From contig NC_049983.1 in NCBI RefSeq assembly GCF_000003815.2, positions 12,663,481-12,727,480 of the forward strand: a DNA stretch of 64,000 nt, written 5' to 3'. The stretch comes from Branchiostoma floridae (Eukaryota > Chordata > Leptocardii > Amphioxiformes > Branchiostomatidae). Shown one piece after another: positions 1 through 11,808 of the stretch. The number at the start of each line of letters is the position of its first letter. Position 1 is the first letter of the stretch. The translations under genes and the position numbers were made by a program. The notes beneath the pieces were generated by a model. It worked only from the letters and a program-made list of their open reading frames with translations, was not told the origin of the DNA and made no database searches.

Positions 1-280
1 CATGTAAACGTGGCACTTTGCACTTTGGAACACCGGGGACAAACGTAGAAAGATTGACATTAAATTTCTCAAAAACAACGGGCTCAGGAAACCTCAAAGG
101 CATAGAACCTGAAGAGAAAGTACTGTGGAAGAGAATATGCGTATAAAATCTGGAAACAAACCATTCGAACTGCAGAAAAACAGCAAAACGAGAGAGAAGA
201 GAGCAAACATCTTCCTCCACGACGCCATCTTGGTTGCGAGAGGAAGTCACGTGGTTCCCAGCTGGCGAAATCCTGGAGTG
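1..280. other. Left flank of foldback element, no gene seen
   Basis: Unique-looking sequence outside the foldback element. I see no exon, RNA gene or repeat I can support. The short reading frames crossing into the element change meaning at its edge and are not credible genes. Confidence 0.5.
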
Positions 281-660
281 GGGTAAGGAGCGCTCCCGGT
301 GCCAGCCATATGGGGAGGACAGGCCGGGGAGAGTAGGCCGGGGAGAGGGGGCCAGACTGTACCATTGTACCTGTAGGGGAGAAAGTACAGCATTATTGCA
401 ATCACTTCTATGTCCTCTTAAACACATTTCTGGCTAGCTATGGCCCGTTTTGGAAGCTAAAATATGACATTTCTTGGATTACCACATACTTATGCTATGG
501 CAAAGTCGGGACTCTTAGTTAAACAAAAAACAACAAAACTATATAAACCTCTAACAGCGACACCTACCGGAGTGAGTGTCCTTTCTTACTGTCTTGCAAA
601 ATCCTACATTTTTACCGAACTAAAAGCCTCATCGACATTAAACTAAACATAGAAGTTTGT
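281..660 (+). repeat. Left terminal unique arm of foldback element
   Basis: About 380 bp that is non-repetitive within the arm and recurs inverted at 6740-7121 with only a few mismatches. It contains a purine-rich block (about 310-355) and a stretch in which both arms keep the same 60-codon open frame with two differences. I take that frame to be incidental. Confidence 0.75.
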
Positions 661-2514
661 CCAAACTCATTTCAAGTGTACTATAATGTCAACGCGTCGT
701 ACTTCAAGTGACAAATTTAACAGACAGCAAGGCGTAATAACGTCAGAGTGCCATAAAGTTGACATATGCGGTCATATGGAAGCCAGAGCGGGTTTCAACC
801 ATTTTAATCGCATTAATAGCTTCATCGACAATAAACTAAACATACAACTTCAACCAAACTCTTTTCAATTACACCGGTGTGTCTACGCTACGTACTCAAA
901 GTGACAAATTTAACAGACATCAATGCGTAATGACGTCAGGGTACAATAAAGTTGACATATGCGGTCAGAAGGAAGTCAGGCCGGGTTTTCCATGCTATTG
1001 ACCTAATTGAAAATTCATATACAATACACTAAACATACAACTTCAACCAACCCCCTTCTGTTTACACCGGAGTGTCTCCGCTACGTATTACTAGTCTCAA
1101 ATTTAACAGACATCGCGGCGTAATGACGTCAGAGTGCCATAAAATTGACATATGCGGTCAGAAGAAAGTCAGGGCGGGTTTTCCACTGTTTTGACCTAAT
1201 TCAAAAAGTCATAGACAATAAACTAAACATAAAACTTCGACCAAACTCTTTTAAAGTACACTGGCGTGTCTACGCCACGTACTCAAGGTGACAAATTTAA
1301 CAGACATCAATGCGTAATGACGTCGGGATACCATAAAGTTGACAAGGAAATCATGGCGGGTTTTCCACTGTTCTGACCTAATTCAAAAAGTCATAGAGTG
1401 ATAGACAATAAACTAAACATAAAACTTCGACCAAACTCTTTTTCATTACACCGGTGTGTCTACGCTACGTATTCAAAGTGACAAATTTAACAGACATCAA
1501 TACATGTACGTAATGACGTCAGGGTACCATAAAGTTGACATATGCGCTCAGAAGGAAGTCAGGGCGGCTTTTCCACTGTTTTGACCTAGTTCATAAAGCC
1601 ATTGACAATAAACTAAACATACAACTTCGACCAAACTCTTTTTCATTACACCGGTGTGTCTACGCCACGTACTCAAAGTGACAAATTTAACAGACATTAA
1701 TGCGTAATGACGTCAGGGTACCATAAAGTTGACAAGGAAATTATGGCGGGTTTTCCACTCTTTTGACCTAATTGAAAGGGTCACTGACAATAAAGTAAAC
1801 ATACAACTTCGACTAAACTCTTTCCATTTACACCGGTGTGTTGACGCTACGTACTCAAAGTGACAAATTTAACAGACATCAATGCGTAATGACGTCAGTA
1901 TACCATAAAGTTGACAAGGAAATCATGGCGGGTTTTGTTTTGACCTAACTGAAAGGGTCATTGACAATAAAGCAAACATACAACTTGGACCGAACTCTTT
2001 TAGATTACACCAGTGTGTCTACGCTACGTACTCAAAGTGACAAATTTAACAGACATGAATGGGTAATGACGTCAGGGTACCATAAAGTTGACATATGCGC
2101 TCAGAAGGAAGTCAGGGCGGCTTTTCCACTGTTTTGACCTAGTTCATAAAGCCATAGACAATAAACTAAACATACAACTTCGACCAAACCCTTTTTCATC
2201 ACACCGGTGTGTCTACGCTACGTACTCAAAGTGACAAATTTAACAGACATCAATACGTAATGACGTCAGGGCACCATAAAGTTGGCAAGTGAATCATGAC
2301 GGAATTTCCGCTGTTTTGACCCAGTTGAGAGGGTCCTTGACAATGAAGCAAACATACAACTTGGACCGAACTCTTTTAGATTACACCTTTGTGTCAACGC
2401 CATGTACTCAAAGCGACAAATTTAGCAGACATCTATGCGTAATGACATCAGGGTACCATAAAGGTGACATATGCGCTCAGAAAGAGGTCATGAAGAAGTT
2501 TCCATCGTTTTGAC
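660..2514 (+). repeat. Left array of ~190-bp foldback satellite unit
   Basis: Around nine to ten head-to-tail copies of one unit in plus orientation. Landmarks in each copy are the CRE-type palindrome TGACGTCA (for example 1112-1119 with variants, 1317-1324, 1516-1523, 1888-1895), GGTACCATAAAGTTGACA, TTTTCCACTGTTTTGACCTA, ACAATAAACTAAACATACAA and the palindrome ACACCGGTGT. Some copies have deleted the part between AAGTTGACA and AAGGAAATCATGG, giving two length classes. The array runs into an assembly gap at 2515. Confidence 0.8.
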
Positions 2515-2781
2515 NNNNNNNNNNNNNNNNNNNNNNNNNNNNNNNNNNNNNNNNNNNNNNNNNNNNNNNNNNNNNNNNNNNNNNNNNNNNNNNNNNNNNN
2601 NNNNNNNNNNNNNNNNNNNNNNNNNNNNNNNNNNNNNNNNNNNNNNNNNNNNNNNNNNNNNNNNNNNNNNNNNNNNNNNNNNNNNNNNNNNNNNNNNNNN
2701 NNNNNNNNNNNNNNNNNNNNNNNNNNNNNNNNNNNNNNNNNNNNNNNNNNNNNNNNNNNNNNNNNNNNNNNNNNNNNNNNN
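2515..2781. other. Assembly gap in foldback element
   Basis: 267 N. The inversion centre of the foldback element falls in or beside this gap, so any internal gene would be hidden here or in the next gap. Confidence 0.99.
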
Positions 2782-2879
2782 AATAACGTTTCAATTTCGG
2801 TTAAATTTCCCCTTAAAAGTTCCGTCCCCGAGGCCACATCGGTGCAAAGAAAAAGAGTTTGGTCGGAAGTTAAATGCAA

Positions 2880-5800
2880 AGTTTATGTTCCATGGCTTTA
2901 TGAGGTAGTTCTAAACAGTGGAAAACCGGCCGAATTCGCTTCAGAGGGTAAATGTCAACTTTATGGTACCCTGACGTCATTACGCATTGATGTCTGTTAA
3001 ATTTGTCACTTTGAGAACGTAGCGTAGACACACCGGTGTGATGAAAAAGAGTTTGGTCGAAGTTGTATGTTTAGTTTATTGTCTATGGCTTTATGAAGTA
3101 GGTCAAAACAGTGGAAAAGCCGCCCTGACTTCCTTCTGAGCGCAAATGTCAACTTTATGGTACCCTGACGTCATTACCCATTCATGTCTGTTAAATTTGT
3201 CACTTTGAGTACGTAGCGTAGACACACTGGTGTAATCTAAAAGAGTTCGGTCCAAGTTGTATGTTTGCTTTATTGTCAATGACCCTTTCAGTTAGGTCAA
3301 AACAAAACCCGCCATGATTTCCTTGTCAACTTTATGGTATACTGACGTCATTACGCATTGATGTCTGTTAAATTTGTCACTTTGAGTACGTCAGGGTACC
3401 ATAAAGTTGACATATGCGCTCAGAAGGAGGTCAATACAGTGGAAAGACCGCTCTGACTTTCTTGTGGGCGCATATTTCAACTTTATAGTACCCTGACGTC
3501 ATAATGCCTTCCTCTCTGTTAAATTGTTCACTGGAAGTACGGTGCACAGAAAATTTGGTACAATGAAAAAAAGTTGGTNNNNNNNNNNNNNNNNNNNNNN
3601 NNNNNNNNNNNNNNNNNNNNNNNNNNNNNNNNNNNNNNNNNNNNNNNNNNNNNNNNNNNNNNNNNNNNNNNNNNNNNNNNNNNNNNNNNNNNNNNNNNNN
3701 NNNNNNNNNNNNNNNNNNNNNNNNNNNNNNNNNNNNNNNNNNNNNNNNNNNNNNNNNNNNNNNNNNNNNNNNNNNNNNNNNNNNNNNNNNNNNNNNNNNN
3801 NNNNNNNNNNNNNNNNNNNNNNNNNNNNNNNNNNNNNNNNNNNNNNNNNNNNNNNNNNNNNNNNNNNNNNNNNNNNNNNNNNNNNNNNNNNNNNNNNNNN
3901 NNNNNNNNNNNNNNNNNNNNNNNNNNNNNNNNNNNNNNNNNNNNNNNNNNNNNNNNNNNNNNNNNNNNNNNNNNNNNNNNNNNNNNNNNNNNNNNNNNNN
4001 NNNNNNNNNNNNNNNNNNNNNNNNNNNNNNNNNNNNCCTGACTTCCTTCTGAGCGCATATGTCAACTTTATGGTACCCTGACGTCATTACGCATTGATGT
4101 CTGTTAAATTTGTCACTTTGAGTACGTGGCGTAGACACACTGGTGTAATCTAAAAGAGTTCGGTCCAAGTTGTATGTTTGCTTTATTGTCAATGACCCTT
4201 TCAATTAGGTCAAAACAGTGGAAAACCCGCCATGATTTCCTTGTCAACTTTATGGTGCCCTGACGTCATTACGTATTGATGTCTGTTAAATTTGTCACTT
4301 TGAGTACGTAGCGTAGACACACCGGTGTGATGAAAAAGAGTTTGGTCGAAGTTGTATGTTTAGTTTATTGTCTATGGCTTTATGAACTAGGTCAAAACAG
4401 TGGAAAAGCCCCCTGACTTCCTTCTGAGCGCAAATGTCAACTTTATGGTACCCTGACGTCATTACCCATTCATGTCTGTTAAATTTGTCACTTTGAGTAC
4501 GTAGCGTAGACACACCGGTGTGATGAAAAAGAGTTTGGTCGAAGTTGTATGTTTAGTTTATTGTCTATGGCTTTATGAACTAGGTCAAAACAGTGGAAAA
4601 GCCGCCCTGACTTCCTTCTGAGCGCAAATGTCAACTTTATGGTACCCTGACGTCGTTACCCATTCATTTCTGTTAATTTGTCACTTTGAGTACGTAGCGT
4701 AGACACACTGGTGTAATCTAAAAGAGTTCGGTCCAAGTTGTATGTTTGCTTTATTGTCAATGACCCTTTCAGTTAGGTCAAAACAAAACCCGCCATGATT
4801 TCCTTGTCAACTTTATGGTATACTGACGTCATTACGCATTGATGTCTGTTAAATTTGTCACTTTGAGTACGTCAGGGTACCATAAAGTTGACATATGCGC
4901 TCAGAAGGAGGTCAATACAGTGGAAAGACCGCTCTGACTTTCTTGTGGGCGCATATTTCAACTTTATAGTACCCTGACGTCATAATGCCTTCCTCTCTGT
5001 TAAATTGTTCACTGGAAGTACGGTGCACAGAAAATTTGGTACAATTGAAAAAAAGTTTGGTCGAAGTATGAAGTTAAGTTTATTGTCCATGCCTTTTTAA
5101 ATTCGGTCAAAACAGTGGAAAAGCCCCCTGACTTCCTTCTGAGCGCATATGTCAACTTTATGATACCCTGACGTCATTACGTATTGATGTCTGTTAAATT
5201 TGTCACTTTGAGTACGTAGCGTAGACACCCCGGTGTAATGAAAAAGAGTTTGGTCGAAGTTGTATGTTTAGTTTATTGTCTATGGCTTTATGAACTAGGT
5301 CAAAACAGTGGAAAAGCCGCCCTGACTTCCTTCTGAGCGCAAATGTCAACTTTATGGTACCCTGACGTCATTACCCATTCATGTCTGTTAAATTTGTCAC
5401 TTTGAGTACGTAGCGTAGACACACTGGTGTAATCTAAAAGAGTTCGGTCCAAGTTGTATGTTTGCTTTATTGTCAATGACCCTTTCAGTTAGGTCAAAAC
5501 AAAACCCGCCATGATTTCCTTGTCAACTTTATGGTATACTGACGTCATTACGCATTGATGTCTGTTAAATTTGTCACTTTGAGTACGTCAGGGTACCATA
5601 AAGTTGACATATGCACTCTGAAGGATGTCGATACAGTGTAAAGACCGCTCTGACTTTCTTGTGGGCGCATATTTCAACTTTATTGTACCCTGACGTCATA
5701 ATGCCTTCCTCTCTGTTAAATTGATCACTGGAAGTACGGTGCATACAAAATTTGGTACAATTGAAAAAAAGTTTGGTCGAAGTATGAAGTTAAGTTTATT

Positions 5801-6740
5801 GTCCATGCCTTTTTAAATTCGGTCAAAACAGTGGAAAAGCCCCCTGACTTCCTTCTGAGCGCATATGTCAACTTTATGATACCCTGACGTCATTACGTAT
5901 TGATGTCTGTTAAATTTGTCACTTTGAGTACGTAGCGTAGACACACCGGTGTAATGAAAAAGAGTTTGGTCGAAGTTGTATGTTTAGTTTATTGTCTATG
6001 GCTTTATGAACTAGGTCAAAAACCGTTAGATCGCAGTGTGGCATTCTGAGCGCATATGTCAACTTTATGATACCCTGACGTCATTACGTATTGATGTCTG
6101 TTAAATTTGTCACTTTGAGTATGTAGCGTAGACACACCGGTGTAATGAAAAAGAGATTGGTCGAAGTTGTATGTTTAGTTTATTGTCTATGGCTTTATGA
6201 ACTAGATCAAAACAGTGGAAAAGCCCCCTGACTTCCTTCTGAGCGCATATGTCAACTTTATGGTACCCTGACGTCATTATCCATTCATGTCTGTTAAATT
6301 TGTCACTTTGAGTACGTAGCGTAGACACACCGGTGTGACGAAAAAGAGTTTGGTCGAAGTTGTATGTTTAGTTTATTCTCTATGGCTTTATGAACTAGGT
6401 CAAAACAGTGGAAAAGCCGCCTTGACTTCCTTCTGACCGCATTTGTCAACTTTATTGTACCCTGACGTCATTACGCATTGATGTTTGTTAAATTTGTCAC
6501 TTTGAGTACGTAGCGTAGTCACACCGGTGTAATTGAAAAGAGTTTGGTTGAAGTTGTATATTTAGTTTATTGTCGATGAAGCTATTAATGCGATTAAAAT
6601 GGTTGAAACCCGCTCTGGCTTCCATATGACCGCATATGTCAACTTTATGGCACTCTGACGTTATTACGCCTTGCTGTCTGTTAAATTTGTCACTTGAAGT
6701 ACGACGCGTTGACATTTTAGTACACTTGAAATGAGTTTGG
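2880..6740 (-). repeat. Right array of foldback satellite unit, inverted
   Basis: The same ~190-bp unit in minus orientation, roughly twice as long as the left array and interrupted by N at 3579-4036. A ~400-bp higher-order block (about 3171-3578, 4658-5050, 5368-5770) recurs almost unchanged. Each block carries a short segment flipped back to plus orientation (3388-3433, 4871-4913, 5586-5630), so inversions were amplified along with the array. A divergent unit occupies 2782-2880 next to the gap. Confidence 0.78.
3579..4036. other. Assembly gap inside right satellite array
   Basis: 458 N within the tandem array; copy number here is unresolved. Confidence 0.99.
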
Positions 6741-7448
6741 ACAAACTTCTATGTTTAGTTTAATGTCGATGAGGCTTTTAGTTCGGTAAAAATGTAGGAT
6801 TTTGCTTGACAGTAAGAAAGGACACTCACTCCGGTAGGTGTCGCTGTTAGAGGTTTATATAATTTTGTTGTTTTTTGTTTAACTAAGAGTCCCGACTTTG
6901 CCATAGCATAAGTATGTGGTAATCCAAGAAATATCATATTTTAGCTTCCAAAACGGGCCATAGCTAGCCAGAAATGTGTTTGAGAGGACATAGAAGTGAT
7001 TGCAATAATGCTGTACTTTCTTTCCCTACAGGTACAATGGTACAGTCTGGCCCCCTCTCCCCGGCCTACTCTTCCCGGCCTGTCCTCCCCATATGGCTGG
7101 CACCGGGAGCGCTCCTTACCCAGATGGAGTCCTGAATGGCATTAGCGCCGTCTATCATGTGTGTACCGTACTGCAGACCATGCGACAAGTGGTTCGTGGT
7201 TGTGTTGAAAGAAAGGATAAGTGTGGTCTTACTTATTTGAAAAGCTGTTGTAATATCAGAGTCTCGTCATATAAAATCGTCAAGGGCAGGACCTACAGTA
7301 CTCACATTAACGTTAGTGTATCAAAGCTGGAAAAGGAGTATAGCCGGCCAAAGGGAGTCAAACGGTCACCTGGTGCCACTATACTAAGTTCCTTGCCAGC
7401 TTTGATACTATTTCTAAGACACCGTAGGGTCTGCTTGGAGACTAGGAT

Positions 7449-9512
7449 ACCTCTGCCATGTTTGCTCCGCGGGAGGTCGACCTGCTACGACCCGCCGTGC
7501 GTGGACCAGACATCGTACAACAGCTACACCTGCTCCTGTGGAACATGTCCAACCGGTATCACAACAGACATGTCTTATTATATTCCATGTCTTCTCAATC
7601 TGTAAGACGGCACTGGTAGAACTTAATTTTATCCGAACATGAACTATATTAACGTTAAACTCAAGGTTTCCGTTTCTCAAGGACTTACTGTAGTCTGTAT
7701 ACACCGATTTGACTGTAAACTAGAGTTCGCGGACCTCATACCTCCATGAAATATTTATTGCTTTTTTGTGGATGGTATGTATGTTTATAGTCGGTTGTAT
7801 TTGAGAGTAATGGTTATAAATGTTATGGGAAAGTAGTGGTGTATTTATTTAATGACACAGAGGATGTCCATCTGATTAGTAATTATTAAAATGTGACACT
7901 TAATTGTGTAATGTGCGTTTAAGAGGTCGACGGCATATGGTAGCGTGGTGTTCCTTAAGCTTGATGTTTGGCATTTAAACTGTCTAAGGTTGTCAGCATT
8001 ATTGAGGTTCGACTATGTGCCTCAGAGCGGTGTGGTGGGAGGAAGTTGGGAAACTCAGAAAGAAGAAGGGATGTGGCCAACTTTAGTCAGATGGTGATTT
8101 GATTTTCCACCAATATGTCAAAACATCAGCTGTTCACACGGTACAAAAATGAGATGCACACTTTCCTCTGATAGCCCTACATCAACTGTAAGATGAATAC
8201 TTGGCGCCAACCCCGTCTGCTAAAAAACAAGTACCATTGGCTACGAAAGAGACAACTAACAACTGTCCCTTATCGTAACGAAATCAGAACATCTGTATCG
8301 CCCATAAAACTTCTGACACCCAACCCATCTAAGATGAGAGGACCTAATGGCATTTTAATCACCATGTCACTCAAATCAGCAGTACAGTATGTGAGACATC
8401 CATACCTGTTAAGCATTACCGTTAAATGTACCTCAACTTCTTACTATTATACTTACGCTTCACATCTCCACGATATCCTAAGCAGACATAAATAAAACTA
8501 ATTATCATATTAAAAAAACTCGGGGTTCCCCAAACAGCTGTCATACAAATCACCTCACTATCTGCTTGGAGCTAAGCCCATTAACAAACACTTAAAGCAC
8601 GATGCCTGTTCCAATATATTGCAGATATAGGGGGGATTTCTGATATTATTACATCGATTATACCGACAGATACGGCGCCCAAAATCACATCGGTTCGAGC
8701 TTTCATCACAGCCCACCAACACAACAAGTATGAAACCAATCCATCCAGCCGTTCTTGAGCAATCTTGTACACAGACAGAGACACATAACAGAAAATATAA
8801 CCTCACTGTGCCAACTGTTACAAATATTTCAAACAGTCCTAAGCAGACATAAATAAAACTACTGGGGGTTCCCCAAACAGCTGTCACCTCACTATCTGCT
8901 TGCAGCTTAGCCCATTAACAAACACATACAGCACGATGCCTGTACCAATATATCTCAAATATAGGGGTGATTTCTGATATTATTACATCGATTATAACGA
9001 CAGATACGGCTCCCAAGATCTCATCGATTCGAGCTTTCATCACAGCCCACCAACACAACAAGTATGAAACCAATCCATCCAGCCGTTCTTGAGTAATCAT
9101 CTACACAGACAGAGACACATAACAGAAAATATAACCTCCATTCCATGACATTTCATGGAGGTAATTAGGAACAGGGCAGACATCACAGGGCCAAATGCGA
9201 ATGTACATTGATAAAAGTATTAACCGATCTTTTAAAAATCATTCTGCACCACAATGTTCATCTAAAGAACATACGTGGATTAGGAATGCATAACATTTGA
9301 AAATCCATATTTGTAGTGTTTTGTGAACCTTTATTTCTGATGAAAATACCTTTTTTTTCACAGGACCTAACTGTTACGCTTGGGACCGAACCATTATCCC
9401 TGCAGGGGAGGCTGTGGAGGTGAACGGCGCCATGTGTGAGTGCCGCTGGAAGAGATGGGGAGACAGATTCTCTCCATATGCAGACTGCCGGTGGGGTGTC
9501 ATCTCTGGCTGA
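7449..9512 (+). pseudogene. Gene A: 5'-truncated secreted Cys-rich paralogue
   Basis: Two exons closely match gene B. Exon 7449-7555 encodes the Cys module beginning LPCLLRGRSTC and ending CSCGTCPT, followed by a GTATCA donor at 7556. Exon 9364-9512 starts after a CACAG acceptor, reads PNCYAWDRTIIPAGEAVEV and ends GVISG-stop. Joining them restores frame in phase 1, as in B, C and D. Upstream of ~7449 there is no signal-peptide exon, no Thr-rich linker and no phase-1 acceptor. Instead 7215-7290 resembles the far 5' flank of the other paralogues, so a deletion appears to have fused flank to exon 2. Intron 2 is 1.8 kb here against 195 bp in B because of an inserted, tandemly duplicated repeat. 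I call it a relic; use of a remote upstream exon is not excluded. Confidence 0.65.
8473..9145 (+). repeat. Tandemly duplicated repeat in gene A intron
   Basis: Two ~300-360-bp copies (about 8473-8835 and 8836-9145) share TCCTAAGCAGACATAAATAA, GGTTCCCCAAACAGCTGTCA and CAATCCATCCAGCCGTTCTT. The motif of a CCGTTCTTGAG block followed by an ACACAGACAGAGACAC tract is common at the ends of invertebrate interspersed repeats. A related ending is seen near 10595-10650. Family not identified. Confidence 0.6.
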
Positions 9513-9618
9513 CCGATAAACCACCAAGTTACACGCGTTTTTTCTCCCGGATAAAGAGTGAAATAGTGACATGGTAATTTCCACACTGCAGACATCCACT
9601 GGAAATTCGAAAAGATCA

Positions 9619-9624
9619 AATAAA
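9619..9624 (+). promoter_or_regulatory. Poly(A) signal AATAAA of gene A
   Basis: AATAAA 107 bp after the stop codon. Gene B has the same hexamer at the homologous place. Confidence 0.5.
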
Positions 9625-11349
9625 ATGTGATTACCAGCTGTACAAGCGTCTGAAAACTCAAACCTGCATGAAATATTTTGTTTTGTGATGGTGCGTATGG
9701 TGTGTTGATATGGCAAAATTATTCCATCATTGTTCTTATATATCTACCTATGGTAAATGGTGAGATCCAAAACTACACATTTCTAGTGACCTCACCATTT
9801 CCTTTTTATTTCCTATTGTTACAACTGCACCTGGCACATATCTCTAATGTGTATATATTGGTCCATTCCATACAGAGGTGACAGGGATGGTCACAGTTAC
9901 TCTTTCTACTAGTTGTGGATCTGTGCAGCCATCGGCTTCATATCCCTAATGTGTATATAGTGATTCACCCCGCACACAGTGGTGACAGGGGGTGCCTAAT
10001 GCCCATTGCCCAGGTGGCTATCAGTTACTGGGACCACTCTACTCAAAAAAGTAAAAAAAAAGGTGTAAATATTTTTTTTAAACGAACTACAAAACTGCAG
10101 CAAACTTCTAATGCGCGCTATAGCACAATGGCTCACACATTCTATCCCCATAGCAAACGACGTCGCAATCCATCCAGAGGTTCTAAAGATATCTGTCCGG
10201 AATCACAAAGATCCCTACCAAAATCAATACCTGCTGTTTTCAAGCAGGTAATAATCGTTTTCCCACTCTTCCTACCAGTGCATATTTGTCCTTACTATCA
10301 GCGTGTTTTTTTCACATCTGATTTGACATTTTCATCGTGTTGCATTGGATCTTTGGTTCACGCCCGGATCTGCACACAAGTACTAGTGGAAGAGAGTCAC
10401 ACCGTCCTTTCAGGGCCCCGTGTATGAGAGTGGGCTATATTTCCTGGCATCCTTTACGAGGAGTTAGTTCAGCTGCAGTACCAAAGTAGTACCAAAGTAA
10501 TCCACCAGGGGGCCTAAGTCGGACTTAACCATAAATAGCTAGGTCAACAGCAACTACGTAGCAATATTGCCAAACATCATCGCAATGGCTCCAAACGTTC
10601 TTGAGATATTGCACTGAATCCTCACATTTGCAGACACAAACGGGCCAAAGCAAAACTATATCCCTATTTTCATGGATGTAGTTAACTTGCTATGACAATA
10701 ATGACATTACATTCTGACTTACCCTCGACACTGACTGGCTTTCAAGGCAGTAATCTCGAATACAGTTGATTGCACAACGGATAAGCGCACTCTTCTGTTA
10801 ATTGCACGAAATCCCCAAATCCCATGGTGGTGCGGCCCAGTCTTGTTGCACCATTCGGATATTTGAAATGCACTAGCAAATGGGGTGTGCAGTTAAGCGG
10901 CTTCTACTGTGATAAGATGATTAATTGACCAATGAGTGACTCTGCCGCTGTTTTATTGTGTAAATCACGATTATGCAAAACACAAGTTTATCAATTACAG
11001 ATGGTCATAAAATGTGAAAGATACATGGCGTGGAATGTAGTGATGTGGTATGAACATTTTTTCAATTAGACTCTACAGCGAAAGATTAAGAATGGAATTT
11101 ACATCTAAAATACCATGGCGACTAAAAGTCCTCCCATGCAAAACACTAAATCATCTCTTCATTCCTGACATGCCAGAAGGTCCTAATACTGCTATGTACG
11201 GGTGTACTATATTGGCTTATTATTCGCGTTGGTGGTCGGGACATATATTGTAGCCTTTCCTTCAATAATCAACGAGAGGGTTATCAATCAAGCAATCAAT
11301 CAATCAATGTTAAAGCTGCAAGGCCTTCATGTCAGTTTTGACGACAGGG
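9625..11349. other. Intergenic stretch with repeat fragments
   Basis: No gene supported. A repeat tail resembling the one in gene A's intron lies near 10560-10650. A CAAT microsatellite at 11284-11310 could be the 3' tail of a non-LTR fragment. AATAAA on the minus strand at 10957-10952 is a candidate poly(A) signal for the EGF/lectin gene, about 390 bp past its stop. Confidence 0.4.
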
Positions 11350-11808
11350 TTAGTTAGCCCAGCACGAAAACGACCAGCCACCATCCTCCTTGCAGTGCAT
11401 GCCACTTGGACAGGAGGCGCTGCTGCACAGATAGGGCTCCCGCATCCGGACGATTGGCGCTGAAGAAAGATATCGATGTATAGAGTGAAAACCCTCAGAA
11501 TGGCATGACTAGTAAAATTTTCATTAGATTATACACAACGCAGAGACGTGAACATTAATATGATTTTGTTTTGTAAGCTTTAACTTTGTATTTGCTTTGG
11601 GTTTGAGCATCCATATGTCTACCCAGAAACAGGTGACTGCAACAACTACCGGTACTAGTACATGTATATGTTCTGAAATAAGGATAATTAAGCCTTGGAT
11701 AACCAATGTTATTTCAGAATTAATACCTACCCAGGCAGATGAAGTGGGTGATCTCATTTTGGCAGGTCCAGTCCAACGGACAGGTCACCAGAGAGCACCA
11801 GTCAATGT
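11350..11808 (-). CDS. C-terminal half-EGF tail exons
   Basis: The last two exons (11808-11731, 26 codons; 11459-11350, 35 codons plus stop) each carry four cysteines in a C-x4-C-P-x4-C ... F-x-C arrangement: [12 protein letters not shown] with HFIC, and [12 protein letters not shown] with SFSC. This looks like the front half of an EGF repeat, used twice and ending WAN-stop. Confidence 0.7.

Larger units (their letters stand above)
281..7121. mobile_element. Giant foldback element with satellite-like inverted arms
   Basis: The two ends are inverted copies of each other. The left end reads GGGTAAGGAGCGCTCCCGG from 281, and the reverse complement of the right end, finishing at 7121, reads the same. 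The copies stay nearly identical for about 380 bp inward (to ~660 and from ~6740), then continue into arrays of a ~190-bp unit that point inward from each side. Near each tip is a 10-bp palindrome, GGAGCGCTCC. Orientation flips inside or next to the 2515-2781 N gap. TGGAGT occurs in the same orientation just outside each end (274-279 and 7125-7130), a tentative 6-bp target duplication separated from the termini by 1 and 3 bases. No transposase is visible, so it is either non-autonomous or its centre is hidden in the gaps. The design matches foldback-class transposons (Drosophila FB and sea urchin TU are established examples). A segmental inverted duplication is the alternative. Confidence 0.75.

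Noticed and set aside
660..2514. CRISPR-like array
   Set aside because: The spaced repeats are a eukaryotic satellite with contiguous ~190-bp units, no unique spacers, in a spliced-gene genome.
2448..4204. Long frames consisting mostly of N
   Set aside because: Artefacts of translating assembly gaps in the satellite.
686..6715. Repeated 72-codon open frames in the satellite arrays
   Set aside because: They follow the ~190-bp periodicity on both arms, shift frame between units because the unit is not a multiple of three, and start and stop at unit landmarks.
7093..7605. 170-codon frame covering the foldback edge and gene A exon
   Set aside because: It begins inside the transposon terminus and runs past the GTATCA splice donor; only the 7449-7555 part is homologous to a real exon.
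9915..10427. 170-codon plus-strand frame between gene A and the EGF/lectin gene
   Set aside because: Contains repeat-tail sequence and no recognisable domain; no signal peptide or splice support.
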